Positions 46,401 to 61,400 of a DNA stretch of 64,000 bases are shown here, piece after piece. Within the stretch, counting starts at the first letter, position 1. The number at the start of each line of letters is the position of its first letter. The position numbers and the translations under genes were made by a program. Source of the DNA: Eunapius fragilis (lineage: Eukaryota; Porifera; Demospongiae; Spongillida; Spongillidae); assembly GCA_963681505.1 (NCBI GenBank), contig OY811983.1, forward strand, positions 3,499,615 through 3,563,614, read 5' to 3'. The notes under the pieces were generated by a model that worked only from the letters and a program-made list of their open reading frames with translations, was not told where the DNA came from and ran no database searches.

Positions 46401-49400
46401 GCACCTGCAAATACTAAAATTTAGAAGGAGCAGTGAATACAGAAGCTGGCATACATACTATACTTGGTAAAACGGAGAAACGATACCTCACTGCCGAGAT
46501 GCTGTTGATCTTTGATAAACTTGCCTAATTCCTCAGCAGCCTAGATTTTGGACCAATAAGAATACTAACAGATGTTACTTTTTTTTTTGCCTTACATTTG
46601 GGAGGAGTTGTTTAGATGGCTGTAGGCTTGCTCTGCTCAATGTAGCCACTTCAAATACTGATAGGGGTAAATACGACACCTTGTATCCTGTTTGTGTCTA
46701 ATCCAGCAGTGATAACATAAATTACATTCTCATAAAAGCATTAAATTACCTTGACAACATCAGACAGTTCTTTCACAAGATTTCCATAAATAGCTCCCCC
46801 TACACAACCTCGAACCTTCACATAGTCTGAACCATATATAACAAATGGATCTCTCTTATTGTCCTAACAAAGAATATATATATTTAAATGTGCCAGTAAG
46901 TAAACATAAAACTTACCTGACCCTGGTTTTGAAGAGCCTCAGGTACCACCCAAGGATGGTTGGCAACAATTTTCTCAAGGCAAGCAATACCATAATGTCT
47001 CACAATTAACTTCACAAGGAAAACAGATGGACCAGTACATATGTGCTGATCAAACACATTGATAGTTGCATCTGAACAGATCTTATTTGCAATTGGCATT
47101 AAACGGCGTGCAACTATTGGTTCTTCATCTGTTGTCACCTCTCTACGAAGAATTTCTGCCACAACAGAGAGGCCAAAGCGCATGTGTGCAACCTTTTCCA
47201 AATATGAGACTGACAGTTCTGAAAATCGACAAGTATGCTGCCTACACAACATAGCATAGGATGCTTCTAATATATCAGGAACATCTTCATTTGCAATGAC
47301 CTTCAGTGGTTTTACAGATAATTCCTTGTAGGTAGAATCCTATCAATGTAAAGAAATTCAACTTGAAACCATTGGAAACTTATGGAACATTCATCCATGT
47401 AAGTTAAAGAAACAAGTAGTTACATGTACATGTGCGTGACAAAGACTATCCAGATAAAATTGAACCCAATTTACATACCTCAAAGCATTGAATACACAAA
47501 AGGCAGAGACCCTGATCAGCACCAGATGCTCGTCTTGACTTCTCAAAATAATCTTGAAGATGCATTTTTACCTGCTCGCTTCTACCCAACATTAACATAT
47601 GCATAGCATTATTCAATGAATAGATTATACACTTACTTCTGATCGACAAGGAGTTTCAGCAAGAATGATCTGATCACCGGGACAGAATCAGTACTTGTTT
47701 CTGCATAGGTAAGCTCCTTGGTAGCAACTACAGCATCAGTGCGCTCTAAAAACACGGTGTCAATGAGCTCCTTGATTAGTCGGTCCTCTGGTGTGCCATA
47801 TCCAAAACACAGAGTAGACACCACTTCCATAAAAAACACATGAGAATGACTTCTTAGTGCCTTCAGTTCTGATTTCACTCTGAGAATGGTCACTGGAATC
47901 ATTTTCTTCATGCATTGAAAAAAAATACTCACTTCAAATTCTTTTTTAGTTCAGAATCCATTGAGTTTAGCACCTTTTTCATCTTCTCCAAGCTACTCGC
48001 TTCATGGAAATCAACGTGACTTTTCAAGAACTTCAAATAAACATCAGGTCAAAAAACATTTATAAACAGTGTGAATATACATAATGCACATGTACATCAA
48101 AGGTACAAATTACCGAGTGTAGCCTTCTAGCATAAACAACTGTTCCTGCATGTTTCAACATTATGTCTTCCACAAAAAGTTTCATAACCATGATCAAATA
48201 CCATGGTTGCCTTTAAAAGAACAATATCAGGTAAGAACATTATGCATAAAATTATTCAAGTGGTCTCCTTTATACTTGTGAAACAATTTGCGCTATCAGC
48301 ACATCACGCCATGGACGAAATTTAAGTGTACATTCAAACCATAACTGCTTTTCCATCCATTATGTAATTACTAAGCATTAATAATATTAAAGGTCCTTAA
48401 GTTATTGGCAGCCAGCCAAAATTAATACAATGGAGTTTATCCATTATAGAGTAGACAATTTAGAACTACATGTCCTTTGATGATACTATAATAAAACATA
48501 GTGCCATTACAAAGTAATGAACTTGGCTTAAGTTCCATATGGAGCATATGAAATAATAGCCCTAGGGGTGAGTTGATTTGATACCATAGTGCTAACTGTA
48601 TTCTACCTGGAAAATGTCACAGGGGTTGTAGGTAATAGCAAAATGGAATCAACTGCATTTTGACACTGCTGAACATCTCTCATCCACTTTTGCAAAGTTG
48701 ACTCGTCCTTCAAAATAGGGGGATCTAAGTATGCAAATACTCCTTCAACTGCATGTAGGTGAAGAACCTTTACAGAAGAATTGCAATAATGACACGTACC
48801 TCCAATGGTAATATCTATATACCTACCATTTTTTCAGTACTGTTATCAAATGGCATAGTACGAACAACAGATGGAACTTGCTGTGTCAGCTGTCCAAACC
48901 AGAGCAACTCTGACTTGTGCATCTCATGAACAACATGCAGTGTGCATATTCGGTCTGTTAGAGACCTGTTCCCATCGACTGAGCAAAACGGAGCACCACA
49001 AGTAAGCTGGTTTAGTGCACCAGCAACAAGCTGAAGGAGATATTGATAATTAGTAAGGCATTTATACACTCTCAGCGCATACATTATGCTCTTGCTCTGA
49101 TACTTCTGCAAGTTTATGATGACATTTGTGCACACTTCTCACAAAGTCATGTAAATAGCAGCTGTACAGTTGATCAGTGTCTGATACTGATCCCAACACT
49201 TCTCCAAGTGGTGTCTGCGAAACTAATAGACATACTTGTCTCATGATTTCGGTTGCAATTTTTCCTGCAAAGAGAACCAAATATTACTTCCCAATGAAAT
49301 ACTTCAGACCAGAGCTATCCCAGAAACAAATAACCAGGCAGATGCATCAATTCAAATGGCTTTGCTTGCATTATGTTTCTACATATAACCTATGTGCATA

Positions 49401-52400
49401 AATAATTATGGAAGACTCAGCTTCAAAGAGCTTCCTCCTGCTTAGCCTTGAGCGTAAAGCTTTGAACGTAACACACGATAGAGAATAAGCCACTGCTTCT
49501 CGACAGAATACACCATCGCAAAATCAGATGAGTATACGGAATGGTTTCCAAACACAACTACATAAGTACACGATTACCACTTTTCTTGGTTATGGCTAAC
49601 GCATGCGCACTAGAACCCTGGCAGTGTCTACCATGCAGGCCCTATTTTTCGCTCCCGTAACTTTAATATAAAAATAGGGCCTGGGGACGAGGCTATTACA
49701 TGCTCTACTCTCAAGTGAATACTAAAAAGTCCTCCTACATTCAATTAAAAACAATCTATGCAACATGAATACACATGTACGTGAATACATTCTTTGTACA
49801 TATATTACCAGACATGGTTGATACATTTTGAAGTGCTATGAAAGAACTCACCTGCATAGTTCAAAGCACTGTTTTGGACACTGTCAATTGCTTCCTTAAT
49901 AATCCAGAAGAATGGCATTTTACACTCAAAATCATCTGAAACATTTCCTCCACTAATACCAGATTTTGGGTTGGTTGCCATATCTTCATAATTAAACAGT
50001 ACTACATCAGCATTTCTAAACATGGATAGCCAAAACCTGGATACTATATTATTTTCTTCGATTCCTCGCATCAGGTTTAGATTGCAATACTGATCACAAA
50101 ATGAAATTATAGCTGCAAATATTGGAATGATCACTTCATCAAGTCTCCTGGTCAATGAATTGCGGAATGTTCCACCCTGTTGTAGTCTTCTGCAATCAAG
50201 TGCTTCATTCAGCACCCAATTTTTGTCATATATTTCATCTCTCTTTTGCAATACTCTGGATATGTGCCCAACTAGGGCACCATAAAAGCTGTTGTCATCT
50301 AAAGTTCACAACAGAAAAACATATGAATTAAATAGCACAATATTTCAGTAACAATGTGATTTCAATGAGTATCATTCCACAAAGGGGAATAAAAATAAAC
50401 AGTATAGTAACCAAAATATGTACAATAAAGGAACTAAACACATATATTAGCAATTAGAAAAAGACAGTGAGATATAATGCATCATTGCATTAATGGTATA
50501 TAAGTTCATGACAAAATAATAACACAAATACATGCATAAATGCATGTTACAATTGCTACATGTATATCTTCTGAATGCTTTGATCAATTGAATTCCTATT
50601 GCCCATATATAATGCATGATGCTACACTACTTTTATACACGTATGTAAATTTAGCTATTGTCCCTTATATCCTTAGAAGTTCCCTATGGAACATGCAAAT
50701 GTGGTTACCCCTTCCCTTCTTCATTTAAACATCCCTATGAGTGGGTCCAAATCAATTCAAAATCAGTACATATAGAAGAATCCAGTGTCCACTGATCCGT
50801 GCTGTTTGTTGATTTTTTATAACCATTATGATGATATAGCTTACAAATTGTATGGACATTTTCACACTCGATGCACAATAATCAAGCAGGGAAATGTGTA
50901 CATACACTTTGCATAGCAATATCGGATATCTTTGTTTAAAAGTAATAAACTCAATGAACAGGACAGATCAATAGCCTCATATCAACATCAATTTTGGAGC
51001 AATTTGGATACTCCAACCAGGAGTTTTTTCAACACACCCCAAGGTAAAAATGTCAGGGATAAAAACTGTAAATCTTCTGAAATCTTTGAGCTGTCAACTT
51101 CCTATTTTCCGGGTATTATCAGTACATGTAGATGCTTTACTAACAGGAAGATTTGTATTCAGAGTGATAACAATAAAACTTTCTTTGCTAGCAAGACATG
51201 CATTATGCCAACAGAATTTAAAACCTAGACAATATTATTATCAATAGATACTCCAATAGTGACAACACTAACAGAAGTTACACAATGTACCTAAAGCAGA
51301 TTGCTGGCTTCTTGGTATCAGGTCATGGAGAATTGCAATGCGTTTAATAGCCCTTTCTTTGTTGCTAGACATGTCACGCAACCTTGCTGAAGCAGCTTGT
51401 ATGCATGAATACAACCGTTTGTACTGAGGTGTAACCTGAGGAAATTCAGAACTGCATTCCATTCCCTCAGACTGCGAACTTTCATCAGATATAATGCTGT
51501 GAGGTGCACCGATAAAGAGCTCGCTTATCTTGTAATTCATGGCATCACTTAGTGTAAGCTGGTCTGAGTCAGTTGAATGAAGTTCATCAATATGGGTTGA
51601 AATCCATGGTTCACCTTGAAATCCAACAAAGGATGACCCCGATGTGTGTGGTGGCAACTGAATAATAAACACGACATGTGTCATCCCTTGTTTTCGTGAG
51701 TTTATATGAACTGCCTTGGCTCTTTCATCATAGACACGATAGCGAGCACAAGCTATCAAATCACCAAAAAGATGCCCCGCCTCACACTGAATGATCAACA
51801 GGGTGTTGTAACCCGCCTCATCTTTTTCTCGTTTGAATGAAGAGCTATAAAATACAAACAGATGTGTGACAGAGATGTCTGGCTTGTGAAATGATACAAT
51901 CTCACCTAATTTTGTTGCAGAAGTCTAATTCAGTGTTGAATTCCTGTATTAGATAGCAGGAGACATGAGTCCCAGGCATGCTTAGGCTATTTGCAATTTC
52001 ATCCACATCTTTGTTTGTCAACAGGTGACTGCTTGTAGTAACCTACAATTCAAATTAAACATGATATTAAAACATTTACTCTTGTGTACATACCTGCATC
52101 AAAAGGCCCTCAGTTGGAGTTGAATCAATTAGTTTGTAAGAAATAAACTGAAGTAAAGAGGTATGATGCTGGTGACAAAAATAAATGTTGTTCAGTATTT
52201 CAAATTCTGACTGCAGCGATGAAGAGCTTCTCAGGCGGATCAAAGCAGAAGGTGAAGCAGTATGCAGCAGCAACCATTTGCTCTGCATCAGAACCTACAT
52301 GCAACCGTACAATTATACAATGACTGGAATTTCTGCCTTACACTTACAGCTTTTTGCCAAGTGTCAGACCCTTCTACTTCATCAACAAATGTATCAGCTG

Positions 52401-55400
52401 AAACTTGAGCTAGATCAAGTGAGAAATGTGTTTCCACTAATCCCGCCTTGAGTTGCTGTTGCAAATCACCCATAAAGTGTGTGGATTGAAAGACAATTGC
52501 AGCTGGTGTGTCATTTTGATATCCAACAAAAGCATCTTCTCTTCTGAATCTTTGGCTTCTGTAAATTTTTACATTTCATGTAACATGCATACACGAATGG
52601 TAAACAAAGAAATATTAATGTAAAAAGAACTGCCAACAGTACAAAGCTGCCTCTCAGCAGTGGTAACTGGACAGAAAAGATTTGTGTTCAAAGAATAATA
52701 GTTTGCAATTCTGGATTTTGTCTCTTGACGTAGCGAAATAAGGCCATACTGCATTCTAGATTATAGTCTTTCACGAAAAAACAGCTGGAGTCCTAATGAT
52801 ATGTGTATGTATAGTGTACACGTGTTTATGGGTGTGACAAGAGCCAAATTAATTTGCAAATGGTTGTGGGTTAAATTTTCGTGGTTTTTTTTAAACCACA
52901 AAAACCATGAAAATTTAACCCCACGAAAATTGCTCACTATACAGTATCATGCTGGAGTTATAAGGCATTGAAATATAATATAAATTAGCCATACATATCA
53001 ATGCAAGCGGCGATGCCATTGGTTTCCTAGTACTGAAAATGGCAATTTTATATACACGTTCAGTCCCTTTAAACAGCCACAATACTACATATTAGCCATT
53101 TCATGTAGATGCCTGTCATGTAAAAAAACATCCAATAAACAAAATGCTTCACTCTTTTTGCTATGAATCAGAATACAGAGTACTTCAACTTTTGAACATG
53201 CTGTGCAATCATCACTCTGGGCATTAACTGAGTATACGCTTATATTATAAATACTTTTCAGTGTGCTCTTCATTTATTTTTGGAATAGTGTGTGTGTGTG
53301 TGTGTGGGGGGGGGGGTTAGAGGTAGAGACATGGTGAAATCTCTTTTCCACACTATTATTGTGGCCAGTGCATTTTTTTGTGTTTGAAGGATAAAGATAT
53401 CATCGCCATGCAGCATCATGTACATATGCCACAGCTAATATTATTTCATTTCAGCTATTAAATAACATAGATGTACAGTATGAGACAATAAAATTTAGCC
53501 TAATCGGAAGCGTAACGTAGTCCAAATACGGTTAAAGTCCGACTGTAGTATGCATGTTAAACGTTGAGTAAAATTATTTAATTTTGTTATGGTTATTAGT
53601 ATGATTGGTCCTATTGCAGGGTCTTGGTGTGATTTGTGTGTTATTTAGTTATACACTGCTAATTAATGTACATAACTAACAAACGATACAATGTGGCCAC
53701 TCGTGAGCGACTTGCCGTCATTCGAACTTATTCAACAGCGTGTTCGTGTACAATTACTATTAACTCGCGCCATGACCGGGCAGTCAAATCGAGTTTGTGC
53801 ACGTAAAACAATAGCTCAACACTTCGGGTCACCGTATTATAGCCACACTGTGCCAAACAACTACATGCAATTTCAGTACGACAATCGTAGCACTACGATA
53901 TAATTTCTGTTTCTGGTCTGTTTATGCTCAAATCTTAAAGTTGATGATTGCTAGCTACATGTAGCTGTATTAATTAATTGGACTTATTACTCATTCATTA
54001 GACTCATTACAAGGGGAGGAGGCACTAAGCCCTTCAAAGGGGAGGAAGCTGTTTAGACAACCTCTCAGAGGGGAGGGGGGGGGGGGGGGACATAGGCACT
54101 ATGCCCAGAAGGCAGTTTGAGATTGGGACAGCCTCTCGAATGTGAGGGTAGGGACAACCCACTAAGCTGTTTAAAGGGGAGGAGGGAGTTGGGGATAGGC
54201 TTTCAAATGGTAGGGACAAAGCCCTTCATGGGGAAGGAGGGTTAGGGGCACCAAGCCCTTCAAAGTGACTACAGGGTAAGGACTTTAGCCCTTTAAATGG
54301 ATAAAGGGACAAAGCAACTAAAGGGGAAGAGGGATTGGGAATAGGCCCTTATATGGGCTTTAACACACATTTGTCTTCATGTACACCTTGGTAATAAACA
54401 AGGTTATGATTGCACAAAACAGCACAACAGCTCCACTCACACCTCCTCACTCACCTGCCAATTAAAACTTTATTGACACATTACTGTAGCTTTGCAAAAC
54501 AGTGATAGTAATCACAAAATGTCATGGCACTTACAAAGGTGATAAAATACTCCAAGTGCACCAGAAAGTGAAATTCTGCATAATAACTAATCTATATAAG
54601 CCTATTAGATTACTGAAAAATAAAAAAAGATTTGAGAAGGTCATGGCAAAAGCTTTGATACTCTACCATGGATTGTCTCTGTATGCTCATAATGAGGACT
54701 TACTCACACGCTAATTACACTCACCACTACCACCATCACCACCACCACCACCACCATCACTACCACTACTACTACTACTACATGTACTACTACCTTTAGC
54801 TATTACATGACCGTAATACGATTTGGATCTGAAGCGTACACCGATGGACAATCGAAAAGTTATTCGGATATGGCTAAATTTTATAGTCTCATACTGTATC
54901 ACATAAATCCTAGTATGCATTACGACATATAATTTCTACCAATAAAATGCATGTACCTGTTGAGGTCTTCAACATTACAGAATTGATCAATCCAGTCTTC
55001 AAACTTCTCAAGAATTGTGTGTTGCCATTTGGTAAGAATGGATTTTGTGAGTACAAAGTGCTTTTCCAGTCGATTAATTAGAGGGGTAGGAAATTTATCA
55101 TAAACGGTGGTCTTTTCAGCTATGAGAATCAATCTATTAAAAATGAAGAAAAATAATAACATCATTGCTGATATTTAAATGATGTATTGCTTTTTGCTGA
55201 AATAGTTTCTTCATTATACAAATAAATAATTTCTTACTTAAAGTTGTCATGAACTCTGCATTTCACCCTGTGAGTCTGAAGCCCAAGATCAACATAACGA
55301 TTTCCTCCATGGTAGATGTAGTACTGAAGAACAAACATTTATAATGCTACAGATGATATTGGTGTATGTGTGTGTGCATGTGTATGTATGTGTGCATGCA

Positions 55401-58400
55401 TGTGTGTGTGTCCTACCTGATTCAGCACATCATACAAACTTTCGTATAAACTTTCTAAATTCAATAAAATCACAGTTCTTCCAGTTTCCATACAAATTTT
55501 GATTTGGTTGATATTGCGACACACCTAACGGCACATAATATAACACGTAAATATTAGATGTGTTATGATGAACGTGCAAAACCACATACCTGTGTATACT
55601 CTTTGTCTTTTGGAAAACTACTGCCAAATAGAACAAATGGCTCCATATGAGCTATGTTCAATGTTTCAGTTTCTTCATCCATTTGCTCTCCCAATTTGGC
55701 AGGTGCTATTGCGACAACATCCTGTAAGTAGTGGTGCAAAATGCGAAGTGCTGCATAGTTTTCCGTCAAAAAAAGCAGATATCGGTTCTCTCTGTTGTCC
55801 AAATCAATATGATAAATAGTTGAAATAATCAGCACACTCAATGTAAATAAAACATACCCATGCCAAGTAGTTTCCCGTGTTTTTAAGCTGGCTTTGATTA
55901 AGTCCAACTGAGAACAACCAGGGCTAACAATATCACGTAACTGCACAGAGAGAAATACCGGTACATTTATTCCTTAAATTGCAAGCCCCACAATACTGTA
56001 GTTGTTGAGGATTCACATTTTATCACATGTAGCTAGTAATGATAGATAGTATAAAGACTTGATCATATTGCATTGTTGGTGTACATTATTCTCACTAAAT
56101 TGGTGTCAGAAGAGTACTAATGCTCTTCTGAATTAAGTTAGAGCAGCAATTAATAATCTGGGCAGGTCTAGGTGAATCTTTGCGTTTCTCAGCAGGAATG
56201 GATTTGGTGTTATGGTTCAAAGAGGTTTGAGAAGTACACATACATCAGTAGTGTCAGAAAACCTGAGAACCAGTGTACTAGTGAGCTTCTTCCGCTTTTG
56301 AAGAAATACGGGGTCCAAGCACTTGGTTGAACTAGTGTTTCAACATTGAAATTGTGCACAATACTGACAACATGTACATGAGTTGTATATTATATTATTA
56401 AACATGAGTAATTTTTCATGATAGTAGCAGGTATGGCTCTAAGGGTGTGCTCAAGCACCCAGAGTAACCTTGCTGAATACGCTGATAAGGAGTATGGGGG
56501 AGGAGTGCTGTACGTTCCTTCACTAGGACCAGGGGGCAGAGCCCCAGAAGCAAACCCAAAGCTGTTAATAACCAACCACTTTATCATGTATGGTTGAAGA
56601 AACGGTTTACTTTGCATGCAGTAGTTGTAATTAATATTCACCATAGGACCCTGCACCCTGCATTAGAGTTTACCTCATCAGGAATTGAGCCCTGTGCAGC
56701 ATCTGCTGGAAGTGAAATACGCTTTCGGAACTCTTCAACAGGATCAAATTGCTCCAGTCCACCAAAGTTACGCCTAATTGCATGCTCTAGTGACTGCCAA
56801 TTAAGTGGATGGGCATTGGATTTTGCACAGATCCAGTACAGCATTTTGATCAAGCTGCAATGAGAAAATTTTTATTTCTACATGTGCACAAACATTGCAC
56901 ACCTACAAACAACAAACAAAAACTTACCTGTAAAAATCCCTCAGTCCAAAAAAGTCTCTTTCTTGCTTCTTGCAAATTGTATGATATGCCTCAGACAATG
57001 GATCAAACAATCCTTCCAACTGCTCCCGGACACGATCATTTTCTTGGTTGGAACAAATGCCCCGAGCACTCATTGTCAACTCAATATTGCTAGGTTCTCC
57101 TCTTGTTAACATGACCCCTCTATTCATCTTTGCTGGATCCAAAGCCCAATTGGATATTCCAATAAAAGCAACACGTTTTTCTCTTGCAATAATCTATAAT
57201 TACAAGCAGGCTGGTAGTAAATGCATTGGTACATTATGAAAATAGCGTACCTGCTGTTGGTCATCAGCTCCTTCTGTACCATCCTCCAGAAGTGGATGTA
57301 ATGCTTTCAATGGAAGGTTTGGAGAATCCTCTGCTAATCCTACTTCATCCAAGACAACAACTGATACGAACTCGGCAACATTTCGATTCTGCTGGAAATG
57401 TGCAGCTGTTTTGAACACATCTATGACACTCTCGGGAGTTGAGAGTTGACTACACTGATAGGAAAACATATGAACCTGTAGAATGATGATACAAGTAAGT
57501 AAGAAAAAAAAAACGATCACACAGTATAGTTGTACATGTATAATTGCATACAAGGTGAATGTAATACCTGTTTGAAGTGCCTAAGTAATTCATGTTTGGA
57601 GGCTTTGCCTTGCATAGAAGAGGAAACAATGCTCTTTGCAAGTGATTTGGAACTTCCAGGCTTTCCAACTAGAAACAGTGGAATACGCAGTTCTATGCAG
57701 ATTGCCATCATAAACACATTTTCACGAAGAGCTGAATTCCTGGCAATATTGGGACCGAGCAGCATTCCATCCAGGAGTACTTCCTGACACCTGTATTTTG
57801 GATAAAATTATAGTCACATGAAAATGTTTATGCAGCTACATGTACATGTAGTAACACAAATAACTGATTGCTTTTAAAGCCATCTTGCCCTAAAGTTGGA
57901 AGCACATGTGTAAGCATTCCATAGTAATTCAACACAAACATCCAGTAGGACTACATGTTCAGCAGTGCATTATACAATAATTCTACATATAGGCCTAAAG
58001 CGGGGGCGGGGGTGTTGGATTATTCATAGCAGACAATTAGGCAATGACATTGATAGTTGCGAATTAATCATTTCCCCCCCCCCCCCCCCTTGCCATGCCG
58101 CCCTAACCCCTGTAGTACAAAGTACTCCTCAAAAATAAACTTCACGCTTAGCATCTTTACCACTTGATCTCATTTCTGAACTGCTCTGCACCCTCTGGCA
58201 GAGCTAGTGGCTGGACAAACTGCTTGGAAATGCTATTCTCATAATCACCTCGATCTTGAAGTCTGGCATGATAGCATATGCTCAAGGCCAGTATAAGAGA
58301 GCGTGTGACAGGATCACTCAATGGCTGCAATAATACCAACATATAAGTCTGGAATTCAACTACTAGGGAACAACATAATTACCACTTTCTTCTCTTTAAT

Positions 58401-61400
58401 GGCCTTTTCATCCATTCGAGGCCCAAACAAATCCTTTCGTTCAAAGAAATACTCGAATACAATCATGCACCTCTCAACATCACGAAGGCTCACAAAGCTG
58501 CACTCATCCTACATATTACAATTAGTGTAATAAAAGCACTGCCATTATTATGCAATAGCGTTACCCCACGCTTCCTCATATATCCTTGAGACCATGCTAG
58601 CACAGTTGTAACAGAAGCAATGTGTTGAGAAAGGGCCTGAACAAGCTTGAACTATAGAAAATTATATTCACAATAATACACATTCCCCAATGTCACTTAC
58701 ATGATTTGTTACGATCTGTGCAACATATTCATTTTCACTTTTTGTATTCAGTTGACCAAAGTCATAGACCAGAGGTCTCATACTTGGTGGAAGATCAAGA
58801 ACTCGATATACCAATTGTCGTAATGGAATTTTGCCTTTTATAATATGTGAAAAATATACATTTTTGCTATCAGTAATGTACATCAGTGGTAGTCTTAAAT
58901 AACATTACCAAGCCTATCCTGTGTTTCAGTAGACTTTACGTAGAAGCCTAGCCCAGCCGACTCCAACTTCTTAATCATTTTATCTGTATGCCTGAAAATG
59001 TAGATATACAAATATGCATACTTGGAATAACTAAATGTAATAACTTACTTTCTGTAAGGGTTACATGCAGCAATAAATTTGACATCTTTTGATATTGGTT
59101 TGCCATTGATTCTGTGGTCACACATTATCTCCTTAATGAGCCCAATAGCATCAGTGGTGTTGGCCTCATCAAAAAATAATACTGTGTCAAGATGGTGGAG
59201 ACTGTTCTGATGAGCTTGAGCCTGAGCTCGCTCAACAGCTTTTATAATATCATCTTCTGTTGTACCTCCATGAACCTAGCATACAGACAACATTTCATGT
59301 AATACAAGCATTTATAGTGCACTTGAGTGACCAGTACCTTAAGAATGAACATTGTGTTACAAGGAGATCCTTGTGCAATAAGGTCACACATGTAACGGAT
59401 GAGTCTGGTCTTCCCACAACCTGTTTCTCCCATAATAACAACTGGTATGTCGCATCTACACAAGGGACAGGTCAAACAGTGCATATACATGTAGATATGT
59501 AAGTCCCTTACCTGAAGCGCATCTGTATGGCAAGAATCTTAATAAGATTGTCCACTGTAAGAACATAAGACTCATCAGGATCTTTCGGATTCTTCAAACC
59601 CAGCACCATACTCAGCTTCTGAACCATCAAATTTTTGTTCCTGAATTTATCATACAAAAGTGAATATTTGTGCAAGGTAGCAATGCATTTATTATATCCT
59701 TACTGGCTCCAGGCTCTGTAATCTTCATTGAAGTTAACCTGATTCATTTCCAGCCCGACCATTAATTGTGGTGTGAGTATAGCTTTTTCTATAGTGCTAT
59801 CATCTGCTGGATTTATCAAGTCTCCTGAAGATTTATGCACCTTAAACCCAACAAATGTGATACTAATGCGGTCCTCATTGAAGAAAATATACGGATGGGG
59901 ACTAAAAAAAAAGGGCATTCATATAAACTCATAAACGTATGACACATTTTACCTCTGCTCCCATTGCTTTCTTTTACTGATCTGATAGTCCTTGAGAATG
60001 TCATCTTCAGTAATTCCTCTTGCTTTGCTGTCCTCCTCACCTTGCAGGGAAGGTGTTGCAAAATCCTAATGCACACCCAAAAATAGGCAGTTTACCACCC
60101 TACTTTGTCCACACATACACATGTACAAATGGAGGAAGGGAACCCAAATTATGAAACAATGAACATATAATTTAGTGCAATGTAATAAAACCTCAATTTG
60201 ACTACACACAGTTAGCAACTACATTAGTTTGAGCAAGCTCATGCAAGCAACTACTACAGGTGTTGGTTGCTATGTCATTTCTTTTGATAAAACCCTATTG
60301 GTTGTTTCTTCACCCGCAGCTCCGTCATACACTTGTCATAAAGCAGAATTCTAGTATTAAATAATATCGTAAATAGTACATGTACCATGATATGCAGTGC
60401 TAGGTTTTCTATGCAACAGTGTTTTTTCTATGTTTACAATTATGCAAAGACAGTAAACAATTTCTTAATAGGGCCATTTGTTTTATATGTCATATACCAG
60501 TGCTGTCGCTAGCTCATAAAATGGAATGTAACTGAGCCATGATATTACACCATAGCATATTTATGCGAACAGCAAAAACAAAAATATTCATTGATCAATA
60601 CTGTGCGCGATGAGGAAAAATGTAACACAAAATATTTTTGCAAAAAACACTTTATCATCACATTTTAAAATTTGATTTATAAAGCCAGCCCAGTCCTGCC
60701 TGTCAACCAGCAAGTTGTTTTCCTACTCCCCGAAATTAAAAAGTCAATACGTACAAGTATTCAATTGCCCTTTGCAAATGAATTAGCATGGAATTTGTTA
60801 GTAACACATGGTTAAATAATTAACAAGGTTAATACATAAAAAAATTACAGACTTAAATTCATGTACAACGCAGTAATACAACTGTATCTAGCAATTAGAC
60901 AAATTTAAAACGGTATAACCCACCTTGGACATCCGAACCATGAATTTAACAACAAATCCTTTCAATCCTCTCATTACATCACCGACAAGGTTAACATCAC
61001 AAAATACAGAATCCTGGCAAGAACGAAGCTGAATATCTAAAAACATTACATAGTGTTTGATTTCCAACCACGACGGGCTCTGTACTCCACAAGAGCTATA
61101 AAATAAACACATTTCACTTTAGTCACAGTAAGAAACCAAAACCTTACGCAAGCAGTAGATAGAGGCAATCGGCTGGATTTCCCTCCACAGATCCAGTATA
61201 TAAAAAATCATCCAAGTCATATTTAGCAATATGTCGTCTCAAGTACTGGTAAACGCGCTGAAAGGTGGAACTACGAAACTCTTCTTCATCCATCAGACGC
61301 TTCTCTTGGCCTATATTGAAACAAACATAATGTTATGCAATGAGATTGTTACGTACTCTTACTTTTTTGACCACTTTTCATAAGTTGTTGGGCTTCATAA

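Noticed and set aside
47880..47932. Hidden RING exon in the intron
   Set aside because: The intron is 53 bp with GTGAGT and CTCAG ends; too short for a RING exon plus splice signals.
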